Below are positions 14,788 through 25,504 of a stretch of DNA of 64,000 nucleotides, piece by piece. The DNA lies in the NCBI GenBank assembly GCA_964372115.1, contig CAYJPN010000030.1:3421-67420 (forward strand), written 5' to 3'. Under the pieces are notes generated by a model, which was not told the origin of the DNA, searched no databases, and was given only the letters and a program-made list of their open reading frames with translations. Position numbers and translations under genes: made by a program. The stretch is from CG2-30-36-16 sp964372115. GTDB lineage: Bacteria; Bacteroidota; Ignavibacteria; Ignavibacteriales; Ignavibacteriaceae. Within the stretch, counting starts at the first letter, position 1; every line of letters begins with the position of its first letter.

Positions 14788-16662
14788 ATGGTTTATGATG
14801 TATTGGTAATAGGCGGCGGACATGCCGGAATAGAAGCCGCGGCAGCGGCGGCAAAAATGGGCTGCGCCGTCGGATTAATTTCTATGGATAAATATGCACT
14901 TGGTAGAATGTCTTGTAACCCTGCGATTGGTGGAACGGCAAAAGGACATCTTGTTCGGGAGGTTGACGCCCTTGGCGGAATAATGGGACAGATTGCAGAT
15001 CGGACGGGAATTCAGTTTAGAATGTTGAACAAATCGAAGGGCCCGGCGGTTTGGTCTCCCCGTTGTCAATCCGATAGGCGCCTTTACAGCGAAGAAGCCT
15101 ATAAAATAATTTCAGCGATAAAAGGAATTACTCTTATCGAGGATTCCGCAATTGAGGTGGTAACTGAAAATAAAGCAGTAAAAGGAGTTTTAACACAGGA
15201 AGGATTGTTGCTTGAATCTAAAACGGTTGTACTTTCAGCCGGTACTTTTTTAAATGGACTTATGCACACCGGGCTTTCATCTGTCCGGGGTGGAAGATTT
15301 GGAGAAATGCCGTCAAGCGGAATTACTGAGTCATTAATAAAATTAGGTTTCACCTCAGGCAGATTAAAAACCGGAACCCCGCCAAGACTTAAACGAGATT
15401 CTATAAACTGGGATATTTTAGAGGAACAACCTGGAGATGAAAAACCGCAACCGTTTTCTCATTTTACCCAGATAGATGAATTTCCTTATTTACCGCAAGT
15501 AAGTTGCCATATCACATACACAAACGACGCTGTTCATAAAGAACTTGAAAAAGGTTTTAAATTTTCTCCATTGTTCACCGGTTTAATTGCCGGTGTCGGT
15601 CCGAGGTATTGTCCCTCAATTGAGGATAAAATTGTTCGTTTTGCTGACAAATCAAAACATCAGCTTTTTCTCGAACCAGAAGGATTGGATAGTGATCAAA
15701 TTTATCTGAACGGCTTTTCATCATCACTGCCGGCAGATGTACAGATTGCTGCTCTTCATAAAATAACAGGACTTGAAGATGTTGAAATGATTCGGCCTGG
15801 TTATGCAGTCGAATATGATTATTTTCCACCTCATCAAGTAGATCTAACCCTCGAAACAAAATTGATTAGCGGTTTATTTTTTGCCGGACAAGTGAACGGA
15901 ACCTCGGGTTACGAAGAAGCCGCCGCACAGGGTTTGATGGCAGGCATAAACGCTGCTTTAAAAGTTCATAACAACTCCGAGTTCGTTTTAAAAAGAAGCG
16001 AGGCATATATTGGTGTTCTAATTGATGATCTGGTTAATAAGGGTACCGATGAGCCATATAGAATGTTTACATCGAGAGCGGAACACAGGCTTCTGTTAAG
16101 ACAGGATAATGCCGATAGAAGGTTAATGAATTACGGACACCGGTTTGGTTTAATAAATTCTGCAAAAGCTGACCTGGTTAATGAAAGCGATGATTTAATT
16201 AAAAAATCTATTTCTTTTTTTAGCACATTAAAACTTCATGCTCGAGATGTTAACCAATTGCTTGAAGCGATGGGAACACCTGAAATTGATTCTGCCGAAA
16301 CAATTTCAAAATTGTGTAAAAGACCGGAACTAAACTTATTCGATATTTTATGTCTGAGCGATAAAAATAAACATCCATTAATAAAACAACTTATGGATGA
16401 TGAAAAATCATTAGAGCAGGTAGAAATTGAGTTAAAATATGAAGGTTATATAAAACGACAATATGAAATGGTTGACAAGCTTGAAAGATATGAAGATGCT
16501 AAAATTCCTTTAACATTAAATTATTTGGCTATTAAAGCATTGTCCGCGGAGGGAAGGGAAAAGTTGCATAAAATTCAACCCAGGTCTATCGGACAAGCAA
16601 CACGAATCTCAGGAGTTACGCCTTCTGATATTTCTATTTTATTGGTATATTTGAAAAACTAA
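14788..16662 (+). CDS. mnmG: tRNA uridine 5-carboxymethylaminomethyl synthase MnmG (GidA)
   Basis: FAD-dependent partner of MnmE. From the ATG at 14788 (MVYDVLVIGGGHAG) it is 624 residues, matching the family; an in-frame ATG at 14764 would add eight residues and overlap parS site 2. The dinucleotide-binding GGGHAGIEAA motif, the family signatures SCNPAIGGTAKGHLVREVDALGG and GPRYCPSIEDK, a second NAD-related region and the C-terminal helical domain that binds MnmE are intact. rsmG follows 15 bases later. Confidence 0.96.
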   Translation: MVYDVLVIGGGHAGIEAAAAAAKMGCAVGLISMDKYALGRMSCNPAIGGTAKGHLVREVDALGGIMGQIADRTGIQFRMLNKSKGPAVWSPRCQSDRRLYSEEAYKIISAIKGITLIEDSAIEVVTENKAVKGVLTQEGLLLESKTVVLSAGTFLNGLMHTGLSSVRGGRFGEMPSSGITESLIKLGFTSGRLKTGTPPRLKRDSINWDILEEQPGDEKPQPFSHFTQIDEFPYLPQVSCHITYTNDAVHKELEKGFKFSPLFTGLIAGVGPRYCPSIEDKIVRFADKSKHQLFLEPEGLDSDQIYLNGFSSSLPADVQIAALHKITGLEDVEMIRPGYAVEYDYFPPHQVDLTLETKLISGLFFAGQVNGTSGYEEAAAQGLMAGINAALKVHNNSEFVLKRSEAYIGVLIDDLVNKGTDEPYRMFTSRAEHRLLLRQDNADRRLMNYGHRFGLINSAKADLVNESDDLIKKSISFFSTLKLHARDVNQLLEAMGTPEIDSAETISKLCKRPELNLFDILCLSDKNKHPLIKQLMDDEKSLEQVEIELKYEGYIKRQYEMVDKLERYEDAKIPLTLNYLAIKALSAEGREKLHKIQPRSIGQATRISGVTPSDISILLVYLKN

Positions 16663-16677
16663 TTTGGAGGGGCTTTT

Positions 16678-17361
16678 ATGGTCGATACCCAGGAGCTGTA
16701 CTTTAAAGAACTGCAATCTTTTTGTTGGGACAATGGATTTAATCCCGATATCCTAAAAATAGAGAGACTGGCATTTTTTGCTGAATTGATAAGAGATAAA
16801 AATGAGTCAATAAATCTTATCTCACGAAAAGATATCGATGATATAATCGAAAGACATATTTTCATCTCAGCATATATTTCAAAATTTATTCCTGACAAGT
16901 GTACACGTTTTTTAGATATCGGTACTGGCGGCGGTTTTCCTGGAATTCCGCTTGCAATTGTTCGGCCTGAACTTAAGGGTGTGCTTGCCGATTCGACAGG
17001 TAAAAAAATTGAAGCCGTAAAAGAGTTTGTAGATAAACTAAAACTGAGTAATGTTACCGCTGAAAACAGCAGGGTTGAAGATGATCCGTTTAAAACAAAG
17101 TATGAAAACTCGTTCGATTTAATTGTAAGCAGAGCAACAGTACCTCTTATTATACTTTTTAGATATGCTCTACCATTGATAAAAGATAGGGCATTTCTTG
17201 TTGCGCTGAAAGGCGGCAATCTTGATGAAGAGTATAAAAAAGCCGAAATGAAATATAAGGCATTCATAAAAAAATCTACCATTTTTGAATTAGGTTATAA
17301 ACCAAATAACGTAAGAAACCAAAAGGGAAAAAAACTGGTTTTACTGGAGTTAAATAAATGA
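16678..17361 (+). CDS. rsmG: 16S rRNA (guanine-N7) methyltransferase RsmG (GidB)
   Basis: 227 residues. SAM-binding core with LDIGTGGGFPGIPLAI, a following acidic VLADS strand and the family SRATVPL segment. Methylates N7 of the conserved guanine in the 530 loop of 16S rRNA; loss gives low-level streptomycin resistance in other bacteria. A GGAGGGG sequence gives a strong ribosome-binding site before the ATG, and its stop overlaps the murQ start (ATGA). Confidence 0.95.
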   Translation: MVDTQELYFKELQSFCWDNGFNPDILKIERLAFFAELIRDKNESINLISRKDIDDIIERHIFISAYISKFIPDKCTRFLDIGTGGGFPGIPLAIVRPELKGVLADSTGKKIEAVKEFVDKLKLSNVTAENSRVEDDPFKTKYENSFDLIVSRATVPLIILFRYALPLIKDRAFLVALKGGNLDEEYKKAEMKYKAFIKKSTIFELGYKPNNVRNQKGKKLVLLELNK

Positions 17362-18293
17362 GTTCAGCAGATAGGAAAGCTTTGTTTGAAGAAATTAGCA
17401 AGCTTTCCACCGAACAGCGTAATCCGAAATCGATGGACATTGACGCCCGTTCGACAATGGAAATATTAAAAATAATTAATGACGAAGACAAAACGGTTCC
17501 TTTTGCGGTTGAAAAGGAATTGCCATACATAGCCGAAGCTGTTGAAATAATTGTTCGTGCATTTAAAAACGGCGGCAGGTTATTATATTTTGGGGCAGGC
17601 ACCAGCGGCAGGCTTGGCGTTGTTGATGCATCCGAATGCCCCCCGACTTTTGGAACACCTTTCGGTATGATTGACGGTTTTATTGCCGGTGGTAGAGAAG
17701 CGATGTTCCGGGCGCAAGAGGGTGCCGAGGATTTTGAAGAAAACGGAGCCAACGATGTGCTCGCTGCAAATGTCTCTGATAAAGATGTTGTTTGCGGAAT
17801 TGCGGCAAGCCGGCGTACGCCTTACGTTATAGGCGCTGTAAAAAAAGCAAAACAAATTGGAGCAAAAACTTTATATGTTACTTGCAACCCGCGCGAAAAT
17901 TTTAATATAAAAGAAGTTGATGTTGCAATGTGTCCTTACGTTGGTCCCGAGGTTGTAATGGGCTCAACAAGAATGAAAAGCGGCACAGCGCAAAAACTTG
18001 TATTAAATATGTTAACTACTACCGCGATGATACGCATGGGCAAAATTTACGAAAACATGATGATAGATCTTCAAATGACAAACAAAAAACTTGTTGAGCG
18101 TTCGAAGAGAATTGTTATGACTATTACCGGGGTTGCCTATGACGAAGCAGAAAAAGTACTATTAAATGCCGGCGGACATGTTAAAACAGCGCTTGTAATG
18201 ATAATTGCCGGTGTAACGGCTGATGAAGCAAAAGTCCGTTTAGAACAAGCGGATGGTTTTGTTCGTAATGCTTTAGAAATTAAGAAAAAATAA
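17358..18293 (+). CDS. murQ: N-acetylmuramic acid 6-phosphate etherase
   Basis: 311 residues with the SIS-domain signature GAGTSGRLGVVDASECPPTFG-type loop, the GGREAMFRAQEGAED catalytic segment and a MGSTRMKSGTAQK phosphosugar-binding site. Cleaves the lactyl ether of MurNAc-6P to GlcNAc-6P and lactate in cell-wall recycling. It overlaps rsmG by four bases, so is part of the same transcript, and is followed by a clear terminator. No murP or anmK neighbour is seen. Confidence 0.95.
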   Translation: MSSADRKALFEEISKLSTEQRNPKSMDIDARSTMEILKIINDEDKTVPFAVEKELPYIAEAVEIIVRAFKNGGRLLYFGAGTSGRLGVVDASECPPTFGTPFGMIDGFIAGGREAMFRAQEGAEDFEENGANDVLAANVSDKDVVCGIAASRRTPYVIGAVKKAKQIGAKTLYVTCNPRENFNIKEVDVAMCPYVGPEVVMGSTRMKSGTAQKLVLNMLTTTAMIRMGKIYENMMIDLQMTNKKLVERSKRIVMTITGVAYDEAEKVLLNAGGHVKTALVMIIAGVTADEAKVRLEQADGFVRNALEIKKK

Positions 18294-18326
18294 AAATAAT
18301 TTTTGAAATTTTAGCCTGATTATTTC

Positions 18327-18360
18327 GGGGTTCATTATTAGAACCCCTTTCTTTGTTTTA
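18327..18360 (+). terminator. intrinsic terminator after murQ
   Basis: GGGGTTC (18327-18333) and GAACCCC (18341-18347) form a 7-bp stem with a 7-base loop, followed directly by TTTCTTTGTTTT. Confidence 0.85.
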
Positions 18361-18434
18361 AATAATTCTCTTTGCGTTTAACTTTACGTGGATATTTTCC
18401 CAATCAATTATCTTTTATTGGAATACTTTTTTAG

Positions 18435-21400
18435 ATGAAAAATAGCGTAATCGATATAATAAAAAACAGCTCCGCGTTTAATCAATTAACAAAAACGATT
18501 AGCGAAGAGAGTAATGTTTTTATAAGCCCGCTGCATGGCGCTTCAAAAAGTATTTTTATTTCCGAACTTATAAAAAAGGAAAAAAACATTGTAGTCTTTT
18601 TACCTGATGAAAAATTTGTTGATGAGCTTTATGTTGAACTAAATGTGCTGAGCCTGGAAAAGGATCTTGTAGTTATTAATGATTTTAAGCCTGAATTTAT
18701 TCAAGAAAAAATAACCGATTTAACTAACCGCACAAAATTTGTATTACTTTCAACCTACAAACTGCTTAATTGTGCCTTGCCTGAAAAGACAAGAGTTGCT
18801 GAAACCACAACGGTAATAGATTTAAATGCGCAGCTTGGCTACGATGAACTAATTGAATATTTGAATCTTCTAAATTATACAAAAGATAAATTTGTAGAAA
18901 TTGCAGGCGATTATTCTGTCCGTGGTTCTATAGTAGACTTTTGGAGCTACAGTGAAAAAAACCCGGCGCGTATTGAGTTTAACGGTGATATGATTGAATC
19001 AATTCGTTTTTTTGATCCTGAGAGTCAGCGTTCAATTGATAAAATAGATAAAGTAACTCTGGCAGCATCTTTAACTTCAACAGATGATTCTGAAAGAATA
19101 TTTACAAACATATTTGGTTACTTAAACAACCCGGTTATTTTTGTTTCATCTTTTGAGATGAGCAATCTTAAAATCGATAACATTAACCTATTTTGTTCTG
19201 ATGTTGAAAAACAGGAACCAAAACAAATTATAGAAATAGCTGGTGATTTTCCTGAAGATAATTTTGCTGATGTTAATGTTATTTCCCCCGTTAATGAAGT
19301 TTTCAATAACGCGTTTGATGCGGCTGATTTTTATAACAAACCTAATACGCGCTGGATTATAGAAAACGAACTTTCAGACAATAATAAACAATTTCAACTT
19401 GGATTAACTGATGTCCCATCAATTAATTCAAATTATGAAGTGCTTTTTAATACATTAAAAAGTTATTCGGAAAATGATTTCAAAATTACTATCACCGCCG
19501 AAAACGAATTACAAGCGCAGCGTCTAAACGATCTGCTCGTTGAGTATAATGCCGATATAGCCGCATTGATTGATGACGGGACTGTTTCACTCGAAACGTT
19601 AGCAATAAAAAATGGTTTCGTTGACAAAAACGAAAAATTTCTTCTTCTAACCGACTACCAGGTTTTCAACAAACCATATCGTTCAAAGCTGCCGACATCA
19701 AAAAAATATAAAAAAGCAAAATCGAAACATTTTGCTTCGATAAAAAAAGGGGATTATGTTGTTCACGAAGATTACGGGATAGGGCAGTATGTCGGGCTCG
19801 AAACGATAAAAATTGGAGACGCTGTTCAGGAATCAATGAAGCTTTTGTATAACGAAGGCGGGGTGGTTTATGTTAATTTAAATTACCTAACGCTTGTAAA
19901 AAAATATTCTTCGAGCGAAAGCGTAAAACCAAATCTTTCTACTCTTGGGTCTGCCGATTGGGCAAATACTAAATCAAAAACAAAAAAGAAAATTAAGGAA
20001 GCTGCCCGCGAACTGATTGAATTGTACGCAAAACGAAAAGCAACAAAAGGTTTTTCGTTTAGCAGCGATACCGTATGGCAAAAAGAATTAGAGGCTTCAT
20101 TTCAATATGAAGATACGCCGGACCAGGAGAAAGTAACCGCTGAAATAAAAGAGGATATGGAAGCTGAAAACCCGATGGACAGACTTGTGTGCGGAGACGT
20201 TGGTTTTGGTAAAACAGAAGTTGCCGTACGAGCCGCTTTCAAATCTGTGCAGGATGGAAAACAGGTTGCCGTATTGGTTCCAACCACTATTTTAGCTGAG
20301 CAACATTATAACACTTTCAAAGATAGATTTTCGCAATTCCCGGTTAGAGTTGAAGCGCTTTCAAGATTTCAAACAAGAAAACAGCAAACTGAAATCGTAA
20401 AAAAACTTGAAGCCGGGCAGGTGGATATAATTGTCGGCACACACCGCATTTTATCAAAAGATATAAAATTCAACGATCTTGGTTTGTTAGTTATTGATGA
20501 AGAACATCGCTTTGGAGTAATGGCAAAAGAAAAACTTCGCTCAATAAAATTAAATGTGGACACACTTACTTTAACAGCAACACCTATTCCGCGTACATTA
20601 AATCTTTCTTTACTTGGCGCGAGAGATCTGTCGATAATTGCAACTCCGCCGCCAAACCGTCAACCCATTTATACTCACGTTGCTGTTTTTGATATTTTAA
20701 AAATGAAAGAGTGGATAACACACGAGTTGATAAGGGGAGGACAAATTTATGTTGTGCACGACCGCGTTCACTCTATTGAAAGGCTTGGTTCGTATCTTCT
20801 AAAATATATGCCTGATTTAAAAATTGCAATTGCGCATGGACAAATGAAACCGGCACAATTAGAAAATGTTATTCATGGGTTTTTAAACCGGGAATACAAC
20901 CTACTTCTTTCAACAAAAATTATCGAATCGGGCATCGATATACCGAGCGTAAATACTATTATAGTAAACCGCGCTGATCGGTTCGGACTTGCAGAACTTC
21001 ATCAACTTAGAGGAAGAGTGGGGCGTTCCAACAAACAGGCATTTGCCTATTTCATCGTCCCTTCATTAAACAGTATCAATAAAAAAGCATTGCGTCGCTT
21101 ACAGGCAATTGAAGAGTTTACGGATATTGGCGCAGGATTTAATCTTTCTATGCGCGATCTCGAAATTCGTGGCGCCGGAAATTTACTCGGCACCGAGCAA
21201 TCCGGGTTTATAAATGATGTCGGTTTTGATTTATATGTTAAGATGATTAACGAAGCTGTTGAAGAGTTGAAGTATAATGAATTTAAAGAGGTGTTCAAGA
21301 GTCTGCCGAAACCCGAAGACAGAACCGACCCAACCATAGACACATATTTTGATATTGGTATACCGGCTACATATATGCCGGAACAAATGGACAGACTAAA

Positions 21401-21836
21401 TTTTTATACCGCGCTTTATTCAATAAAAACCCTTGTTGAGCTTGACGAACTTGAAGAAGAAATGCGAGATCGTTACGGGATAATGCCGCAGCTTGTAAAA
21501 CGATTAATGTTGACATCGGCACTAAAATATTATTCTTCTTATGCATTGTTTGAAAGAATTATTTTTCAGCGGAAAAATATTTTTGTGATACTCCCACGCG
21601 GGCAAAAAGAAGATTATTACCAAACCCGTTTTGTAGAATTAATGCGTTTTATTCTTGATGAATATAAAGACAAAATTAAATTCAGTCAGCAGAAAGATGT
21701 TTTGAAGCTTGTAATTACAAATGTGTTCGAGTCGCCTGAAAAAGAATTAAATTTTATGATTAAGTTTAGCAAACAGGTAATAAAACTTTTCGGGATAGAA
21801 CTTGAGGAATTAAAAAGCCAGGCAGCCGCATCGTAA
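18435..21836 (+). CDS. mfd: transcription-repair coupling factor Mfd
   Basis: 1133 residues, normal length. Removes RNA polymerase stalled at DNA damage and recruits UvrA. UvrB-like N-terminal modules, the RNA-polymerase-interacting domain beginning FASIKKGDYVVHEDYGIG near residue 435, a superfamily 2 helicase with GDVGFGKTE (about 585) and DEEH (about 687), the RGRVGRS motif and the C-terminal TRCF regulatory domain are all in order. It has its own leader after the murQ terminator. Confidence 0.96.
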   Translation: MKNSVIDIIKNSSAFNQLTKTISEESNVFISPLHGASKSIFISELIKKEKNIVVFLPDEKFVDELYVELNVLSLEKDLVVINDFKPEFIQEKITDLTNRTKFVLLSTYKLLNCALPEKTRVAETTTVIDLNAQLGYDELIEYLNLLNYTKDKFVEIAGDYSVRGSIVDFWSYSEKNPARIEFNGDMIESIRFFDPESQRSIDKIDKVTLAASLTSTDDSERIFTNIFGYLNNPVIFVSSFEMSNLKIDNINLFCSDVEKQEPKQIIEIAGDFPEDNFADVNVISPVNEVFNNAFDAADFYNKPNTRWIIENELSDNNKQFQLGLTDVPSINSNYEVLFNTLKSYSENDFKITITAENELQAQRLNDLLVEYNADIAALIDDGTVSLETLAIKNGFVDKNEKFLLLTDYQVFNKPYRSKLPTSKKYKKAKSKHFASIKKGDYVVHEDYGIGQYVGLETIKIGDAVQESMKLLYNEGGVVYVNLNYLTLVKKYSSSESVKPNLSTLGSADWANTKSKTKKKIKEAARELIELYAKRKATKGFSFSSDTVWQKELEASFQYEDTPDQEKVTAEIKEDMEAENPMDRLVCGDVGFGKTEVAVRAAFKSVQDGKQVAVLVPTTILAEQHYNTFKDRFSQFPVRVEALSRFQTRKQQTEIVKKLEAGQVDIIVGTHRILSKDIKFNDLGLLVIDEEHRFGVMAKEKLRSIKLNVDTLTLTATPIPRTLNLSLLGARDLSIIATPPPNRQPIYTHVAVFDILKMKEWITHELIRGGQIYVVHDRVHSIERLGSYLLKYMPDLKIAIAHGQMKPAQLENVIHGFLNREYNLLLSTKIIESGIDIPSVNTIIVNRADRFGLAELHQLRGRVGRSNKQAFAYFIVPSLNSINKKALRRLQAIEEFTDIGAGFNLSMRDLEIRGAGNLLGTEQSGFINDVGFDLYVKMINEAVEELKYNEFKEVFKSLPKPEDRTDPTIDTYFDIGIPATYMPEQMDRLNFYTALYSIKTLVELDELEEEMRDRYGIMPQLVKRLMLTSALKYYSSYALFERIIFQRKNIFVILPRGQKEDYYQTRFVELMRFILDEYKDKIKFSQQKDVLKLVITNVFESPEKELNFMIKFSKQVIKLFGIELEELKSQAAAS

Positions 21837-21868
21837 AATAATCAGACTTATTCAATCGTGTTTTCATT

Positions 21869-23239
21869 TTATTGTTTTTTTAGACCAAGTCTTTCAAGTC
21901 TTGAACGGAAATGTCTTTCCGATATTCCCATCATTCTAGCCGCAGCGCTTTGATTGCCATTGTTCTGCTTTAAAGCTTCGTTTAACATTTCTGTTTCAAA
22001 CGTTTTCATTTTCTCTTCAAATGTGTTGTCGAGATTAAGCGGATCAAGTATCGATTTTTCAGAAATTGTGCCTATGTTTGAGGGTAAATCTTTTGTAGTT
22101 AAATATTCGCTTCTGCAAAGCACTATGCCGCGTTCAATTATATTTTCAAGTTCCCTTATGTTTCCTGGAAAATCGTATTTAATAATTTTATCAAGCGCTT
22201 CTTTTGTTATACCTTTTACATCTTTTTTGTTTGCTTCGCTGTATTTTTTTATAAAGTGATCGATAAGTAATGGAATATCCGTTTTTCTTTTTCGAATAGG
22301 CGCTATCCAAATTGGTACAACATTTAGCCGGTAGTATAAATCTTCTCTAAATAAATTGTTTGCTATCATCTCCTCAAGATTGCGGTGCGTCGCTCCGATT
22401 ATTCGTACGTCAATATTGATTGTGCTTTGGCTGCCGACTCTTTCAATTTCACCAAATTGAATAACTCGTAAAAGTTTTACTTGCAACGGAAGCGGTATCT
22501 CGCCCACTTCGTCCATAAAAAGAGTTCCGCCGTTTGCCATTTCGAACTTACCTATTCGCTGATTAATCGCACCTGTAAACGAACCCTTCTCGTGTCCGAA
22601 TAATTCACTTTCTAAAAGACTTTCGGACAGAGCAGCAATGTTAACTGCAATAAATGGCTTATCCTTTCGCGTACTCGAAAAATGAATTGCCCTGGCAACC
22701 AACTCTTTCCCCGTTCCGCTCTCACCGCGTATAAGTACATTTGCTTTACTGTTGGCTACCCGTGCGGCGGTGCTAAGAGCCTCTTCCATCTCTTTGCTTT
22801 GATAGATGATAGAATCAAATTTGAAGCGCTCCATTAGTTGTTCTTTTAACAATCTGTTTTCTGAGACAAGCGCTCTTTTTTCTTTTATTCTCTCAAGCAT
22901 TAATTCAAGATCATCTAAATCGATTGGTTTTGTTAAATAATCGTATGCTCCGGTTTTCATTATATCCACAGCATCCTGAACACTGCCGTAAGCCGTTATT
23001 ACAACCACATCAATATCCGGATTTATCTCTTTTACTTTTTTAAGCACTTCAAGTCCGCTTAAACCGGGCATTCTATAATCAGTAAGAACTACATCAATTG
23101 CATTTTCGGTAATTAGTTTTATACCATCTGCACCATTATATGCTGTGTAAACATTATAGTTTCTTCGTCTTAAAAAACTTTTTATAGATTCTACTTGCGA
23201 TTCTTCATCATCAATAATTAAGACTGATATATTTTTCAT
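21869..23239 (-). CDS. sigma-54-dependent response regulator (NtrC family)
   Basis: 456 residues. Receiver domain 1-120 with phosphoacceptor D54 (VLTDYRMPG) and K104; AAA+ domain with Walker A GESGTGKE (172-179), the sigma-54-contacting loop as GSFTGA (219-224, serine in place of the usual alanine), and Walker B GTLFMDEVGE; C-terminal Fis-type helix-turn-helix (NQSAAARMMGISERHFRSRL). It is 18 bases after the sensor kinase and almost certainly its partner. Activates sigma-54 promoters; the target signal is unknown. Confidence 0.93.
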   Translation of the reverse strand: MKNISVLIIDDEESQVESIKSFLRRRNYNVYTAYNGADGIKLITENAIDVVLTDYRMPGLSGLEVLKKVKEINPDIDVVVITAYGSVQDAVDIMKTGAYDYLTKPIDLDDLELMLERIKEKRALVSENRLLKEQLMERFKFDSIIYQSKEMEEALSTAARVANSKANVLIRGESGTGKELVARAIHFSSTRKDKPFIAVNIAALSESLLESELFGHEKGSFTGAINQRIGKFEMANGGTLFMDEVGEIPLPLQVKLLRVIQFGEIERVGSQSTINIDVRIIGATHRNLEEMIANNLFREDLYYRLNVVPIWIAPIRKRKTDIPLLIDHFIKKYSEANKKDVKGITKEALDKIIKYDFPGNIRELENIIERGIVLCRSEYLTTKDLPSNIGTISEKSILDPLNLDNTFEEKMKTFETEMLNEALKQNNGNQSAAARMMGISERHFRSRLERLGLKKQ

Positions 23240-23257
23240 AACTTTTTCTTTATGTTT

Positions 23258-25273
23258 TTATACTTTTACTTTATATGGCAATTGGACTACAAAAATAGTT
23301 TTTCCGGGCATGCTGTTCATAATAATTAAACCACCATGCTCATCAATAATTTTTTGAACAAGCGGCAACCCGATGCCCGTGCCTTTTGCTTTTGTTGTAA
23401 AATAAAGATTAAATATTTTTTTCTGAATTGCTTCGGGGATGCCGGGTCCATCATCCTCAATATTTATTTCAACAAACCCGTCTTTAGCTTCAGCTTTTTT
23501 TGCGGCAATTTTAATATTGCCATTGTTTTCAATTGCATCAACCGAGTTTTGGATTAAGTTTATTAAACACTGAAGAACCTGGTTTTTATCCCACAGAACT
23601 TCGTCGTAAAATGAATTGCTAATTTCAAGAAAAATATCTTTGCTGTTTAAATGTGCAGCATATTGTTTTTTTATCTGCTCAAATATTTCATTTATATAAA
23701 AACGTCCTGGTTTTACTCCTTCCGGTTTTGAGAAACGGAGAAAACTTGTAACAGTTTCATTTATTCTTTTTATCTCTTTTTGAACAATCTTAGCTAATGA
23801 GTGATATTCATCCTCATCATTAACCGGTTTAAAATCTTTATCGAGCTGCTGAATAATTGTTCCGATTGCATTAAGCGGGTTGCGTATTTCGTGCGCCACA
23901 CCCGATGCCAGTTCACCCATCGCACTCAAACGCTCTTTACGTTTTAATTGTTCTTCAAGGTTTTGAAGATCGGTTAAATCTTTTATAGCAAGTATACGGT
24001 GAAGATTATTATCTTCATCTTTATAACTGCTTGTGGAAATTAGAAGATGTTTTATATTGCCATCGATCCGGCATAAAATTCTTTCCATTGTTGATTCCGA
24101 TTCAAGCATCCCGCATTCTTTTTCGTCAAAAAGAACATTTACGTGTTTTCCCCCTACTTCAGTAAAATTTTTCTTAAACAGTTTGGATGCCGCATCATTA
24201 AAAATTTGAATACCGTTATTATCATCATAAACAATTATGGCATCGCTTACGGTTTGAATGATGCCTGAAGAAAATGTTTCTACCGTGGTATACTGTTTTT
24301 TGAGTAAAGAATAGTTTTGCCTAACAAACATCAGTGAAAAGACCAAAAAACCTGCAAGGAAGAGAATAATTGAATTAATAATCCCCCTTTTTAATGCTGC
24401 GTTTGTAATGCTATTCAACGGTTCGAGCGATAAACCGATGCGCAACAGTCCTTCATCCTTGCCGTTGTAAATAAATGTATGCACGGCTTCTAAAACTTCA
24501 ACACCGTTTATATTTGTTACCCGTGTTATTATAGAACCGGGCTTCCCGTTTTCTATCGATGGACCATTGTAGTTGGGAATTATCAGAGAATCGGGAGATG
24601 ATACAATTATACCTTTTTTACCTTCAACAGCAAAAAATATAACATCCGGTTTTTGAGTTATATTTTTTATTAGCGTTAAAAAATTGCTTTCCTTATTTAA
24701 CGAGCTAAGCCTGGCGGCATCAAGGTTCACCACAATGGCGCTGTTATTTTTAGCAGATATTGCTGCAGCATAGATTGTTTGAGTAGCAAAGCGGTTGCTT
24801 TTAAGCCCAATAATTAATGTATCTTTCTCACCCCTTAATATTGGCTCAATCTCGCGCTCAATCTGCCGCATCTGTCCATACATACGCCCCATACCTTGCT
24901 GAGAACTGAATATTTTTTCGCCGTACTTATTAAAAACCAAAACTCTGTGAAGTCCTTTTTCATCGGCTATTTTGTATAACAACTCATCAGTAAGTTTGTT
25001 GTTATCATACAAGTATTTTATAAATGCCGCGTTGTCTAACACCCGCTGCTGCAGTTCTTCTTCAACAGACTCACCTGCTGAGATAACATTACGTGATGAC
25101 TCGAGTGTAACTTCAAGAAGTGAATGAGCTTGTTCTTTCATCAAAAAAAACAGTTCTTCTCCGCTTTGTTTGTATTCAACATAAGCCGAAACAATTACCA
25201 TCAAAGCAAGAACCGCAAAAACAGTTGCCAGGATGGATGGTTTTATTAAATATTTCTTAAAGTTTTTTAACAT
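23258..25273 (-). CDS. membrane sensor histidine kinase
   Basis: About 671 residues from the ATG at 25273. One transmembrane helix (about 13-31), an extracytoplasmic domain of some 260 residues, a second helix (about 300-320), a PAS domain (about 340-435), a HisKA box GELASGVAHEIRNPLNAIG with the phospho-histidine, and a HATPase domain with NSVDAIENNG, DDGPGIP and GTGIGLPLV. The layout resembles the NtrB/AtoS group that pairs with sigma-54 regulators, which fits the adjacent gene. The ligand is not evident. Confidence 0.92.
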   Translation of the reverse strand: MLKNFKKYLIKPSILATVFAVLALMVIVSAYVEYKQSGEELFFLMKEQAHSLLEVTLESSRNVISAGESVEEELQQRVLDNAAFIKYLYDNNKLTDELLYKIADEKGLHRVLVFNKYGEKIFSSQQGMGRMYGQMRQIEREIEPILRGEKDTLIIGLKSNRFATQTIYAAAISAKNNSAIVVNLDAARLSSLNKESNFLTLIKNITQKPDVIFFAVEGKKGIIVSSPDSLIIPNYNGPSIENGKPGSIITRVTNINGVEVLEAVHTFIYNGKDEGLLRIGLSLEPLNSITNAALKRGIINSIILFLAGFLVFSLMFVRQNYSLLKKQYTTVETFSSGIIQTVSDAIIVYDDNNGIQIFNDAASKLFKKNFTEVGGKHVNVLFDEKECGMLESESTMERILCRIDGNIKHLLISTSSYKDEDNNLHRILAIKDLTDLQNLEEQLKRKERLSAMGELASGVAHEIRNPLNAIGTIIQQLDKDFKPVNDEDEYHSLAKIVQKEIKRINETVTSFLRFSKPEGVKPGRFYINEIFEQIKKQYAAHLNSKDIFLEISNSFYDEVLWDKNQVLQCLINLIQNSVDAIENNGNIKIAAKKAEAKDGFVEINIEDDGPGIPEAIQKKIFNLYFTTKAKGTGIGLPLVQKIIDEHGGLIIMNSMPGKTIFVVQLPYKVKV

Positions 25274-25439
25274 CAAAATAAATTATGTTTTATATGTAAA
25301 GAAAAACCCGTACCAGATAAAAATACGGTTTATTTTCAAAAATTACATTAGTTGTGATTGGAATTCGACATTTTGGTTGGTGGCTCGACCAAAGGGTTAG
25401 ATATGTTTTTTATAAATGACAGGTTATTTGCAGCAACAA

Positions 25440-25485
25440 TAAAAAAGGACTTTGGCAACAAAATTTTGTTATTACTAAAGTCCTT
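25440..25485 (-). terminator. intrinsic terminator after gyrA
   Basis: Read leftward, AAGGACTTT (complement of 25477-25485) and AAAGTCCTT (25445-25453) form a 9-bp stem followed by a T-run; the loop contains an AACAAAATTTTGTT palindrome. It lies 20 bases beyond the gyrA stop. Confidence 0.8.
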
Positions 25486-25504
25486 AATTTATTTTGTTAG
25501 ATTT

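Noticed and set aside
16659..17282. 207-codon leftward frame opposite rsmG
   Set aside because: Antisense to a well-supported methyltransferase gene, with no domain or start signal.
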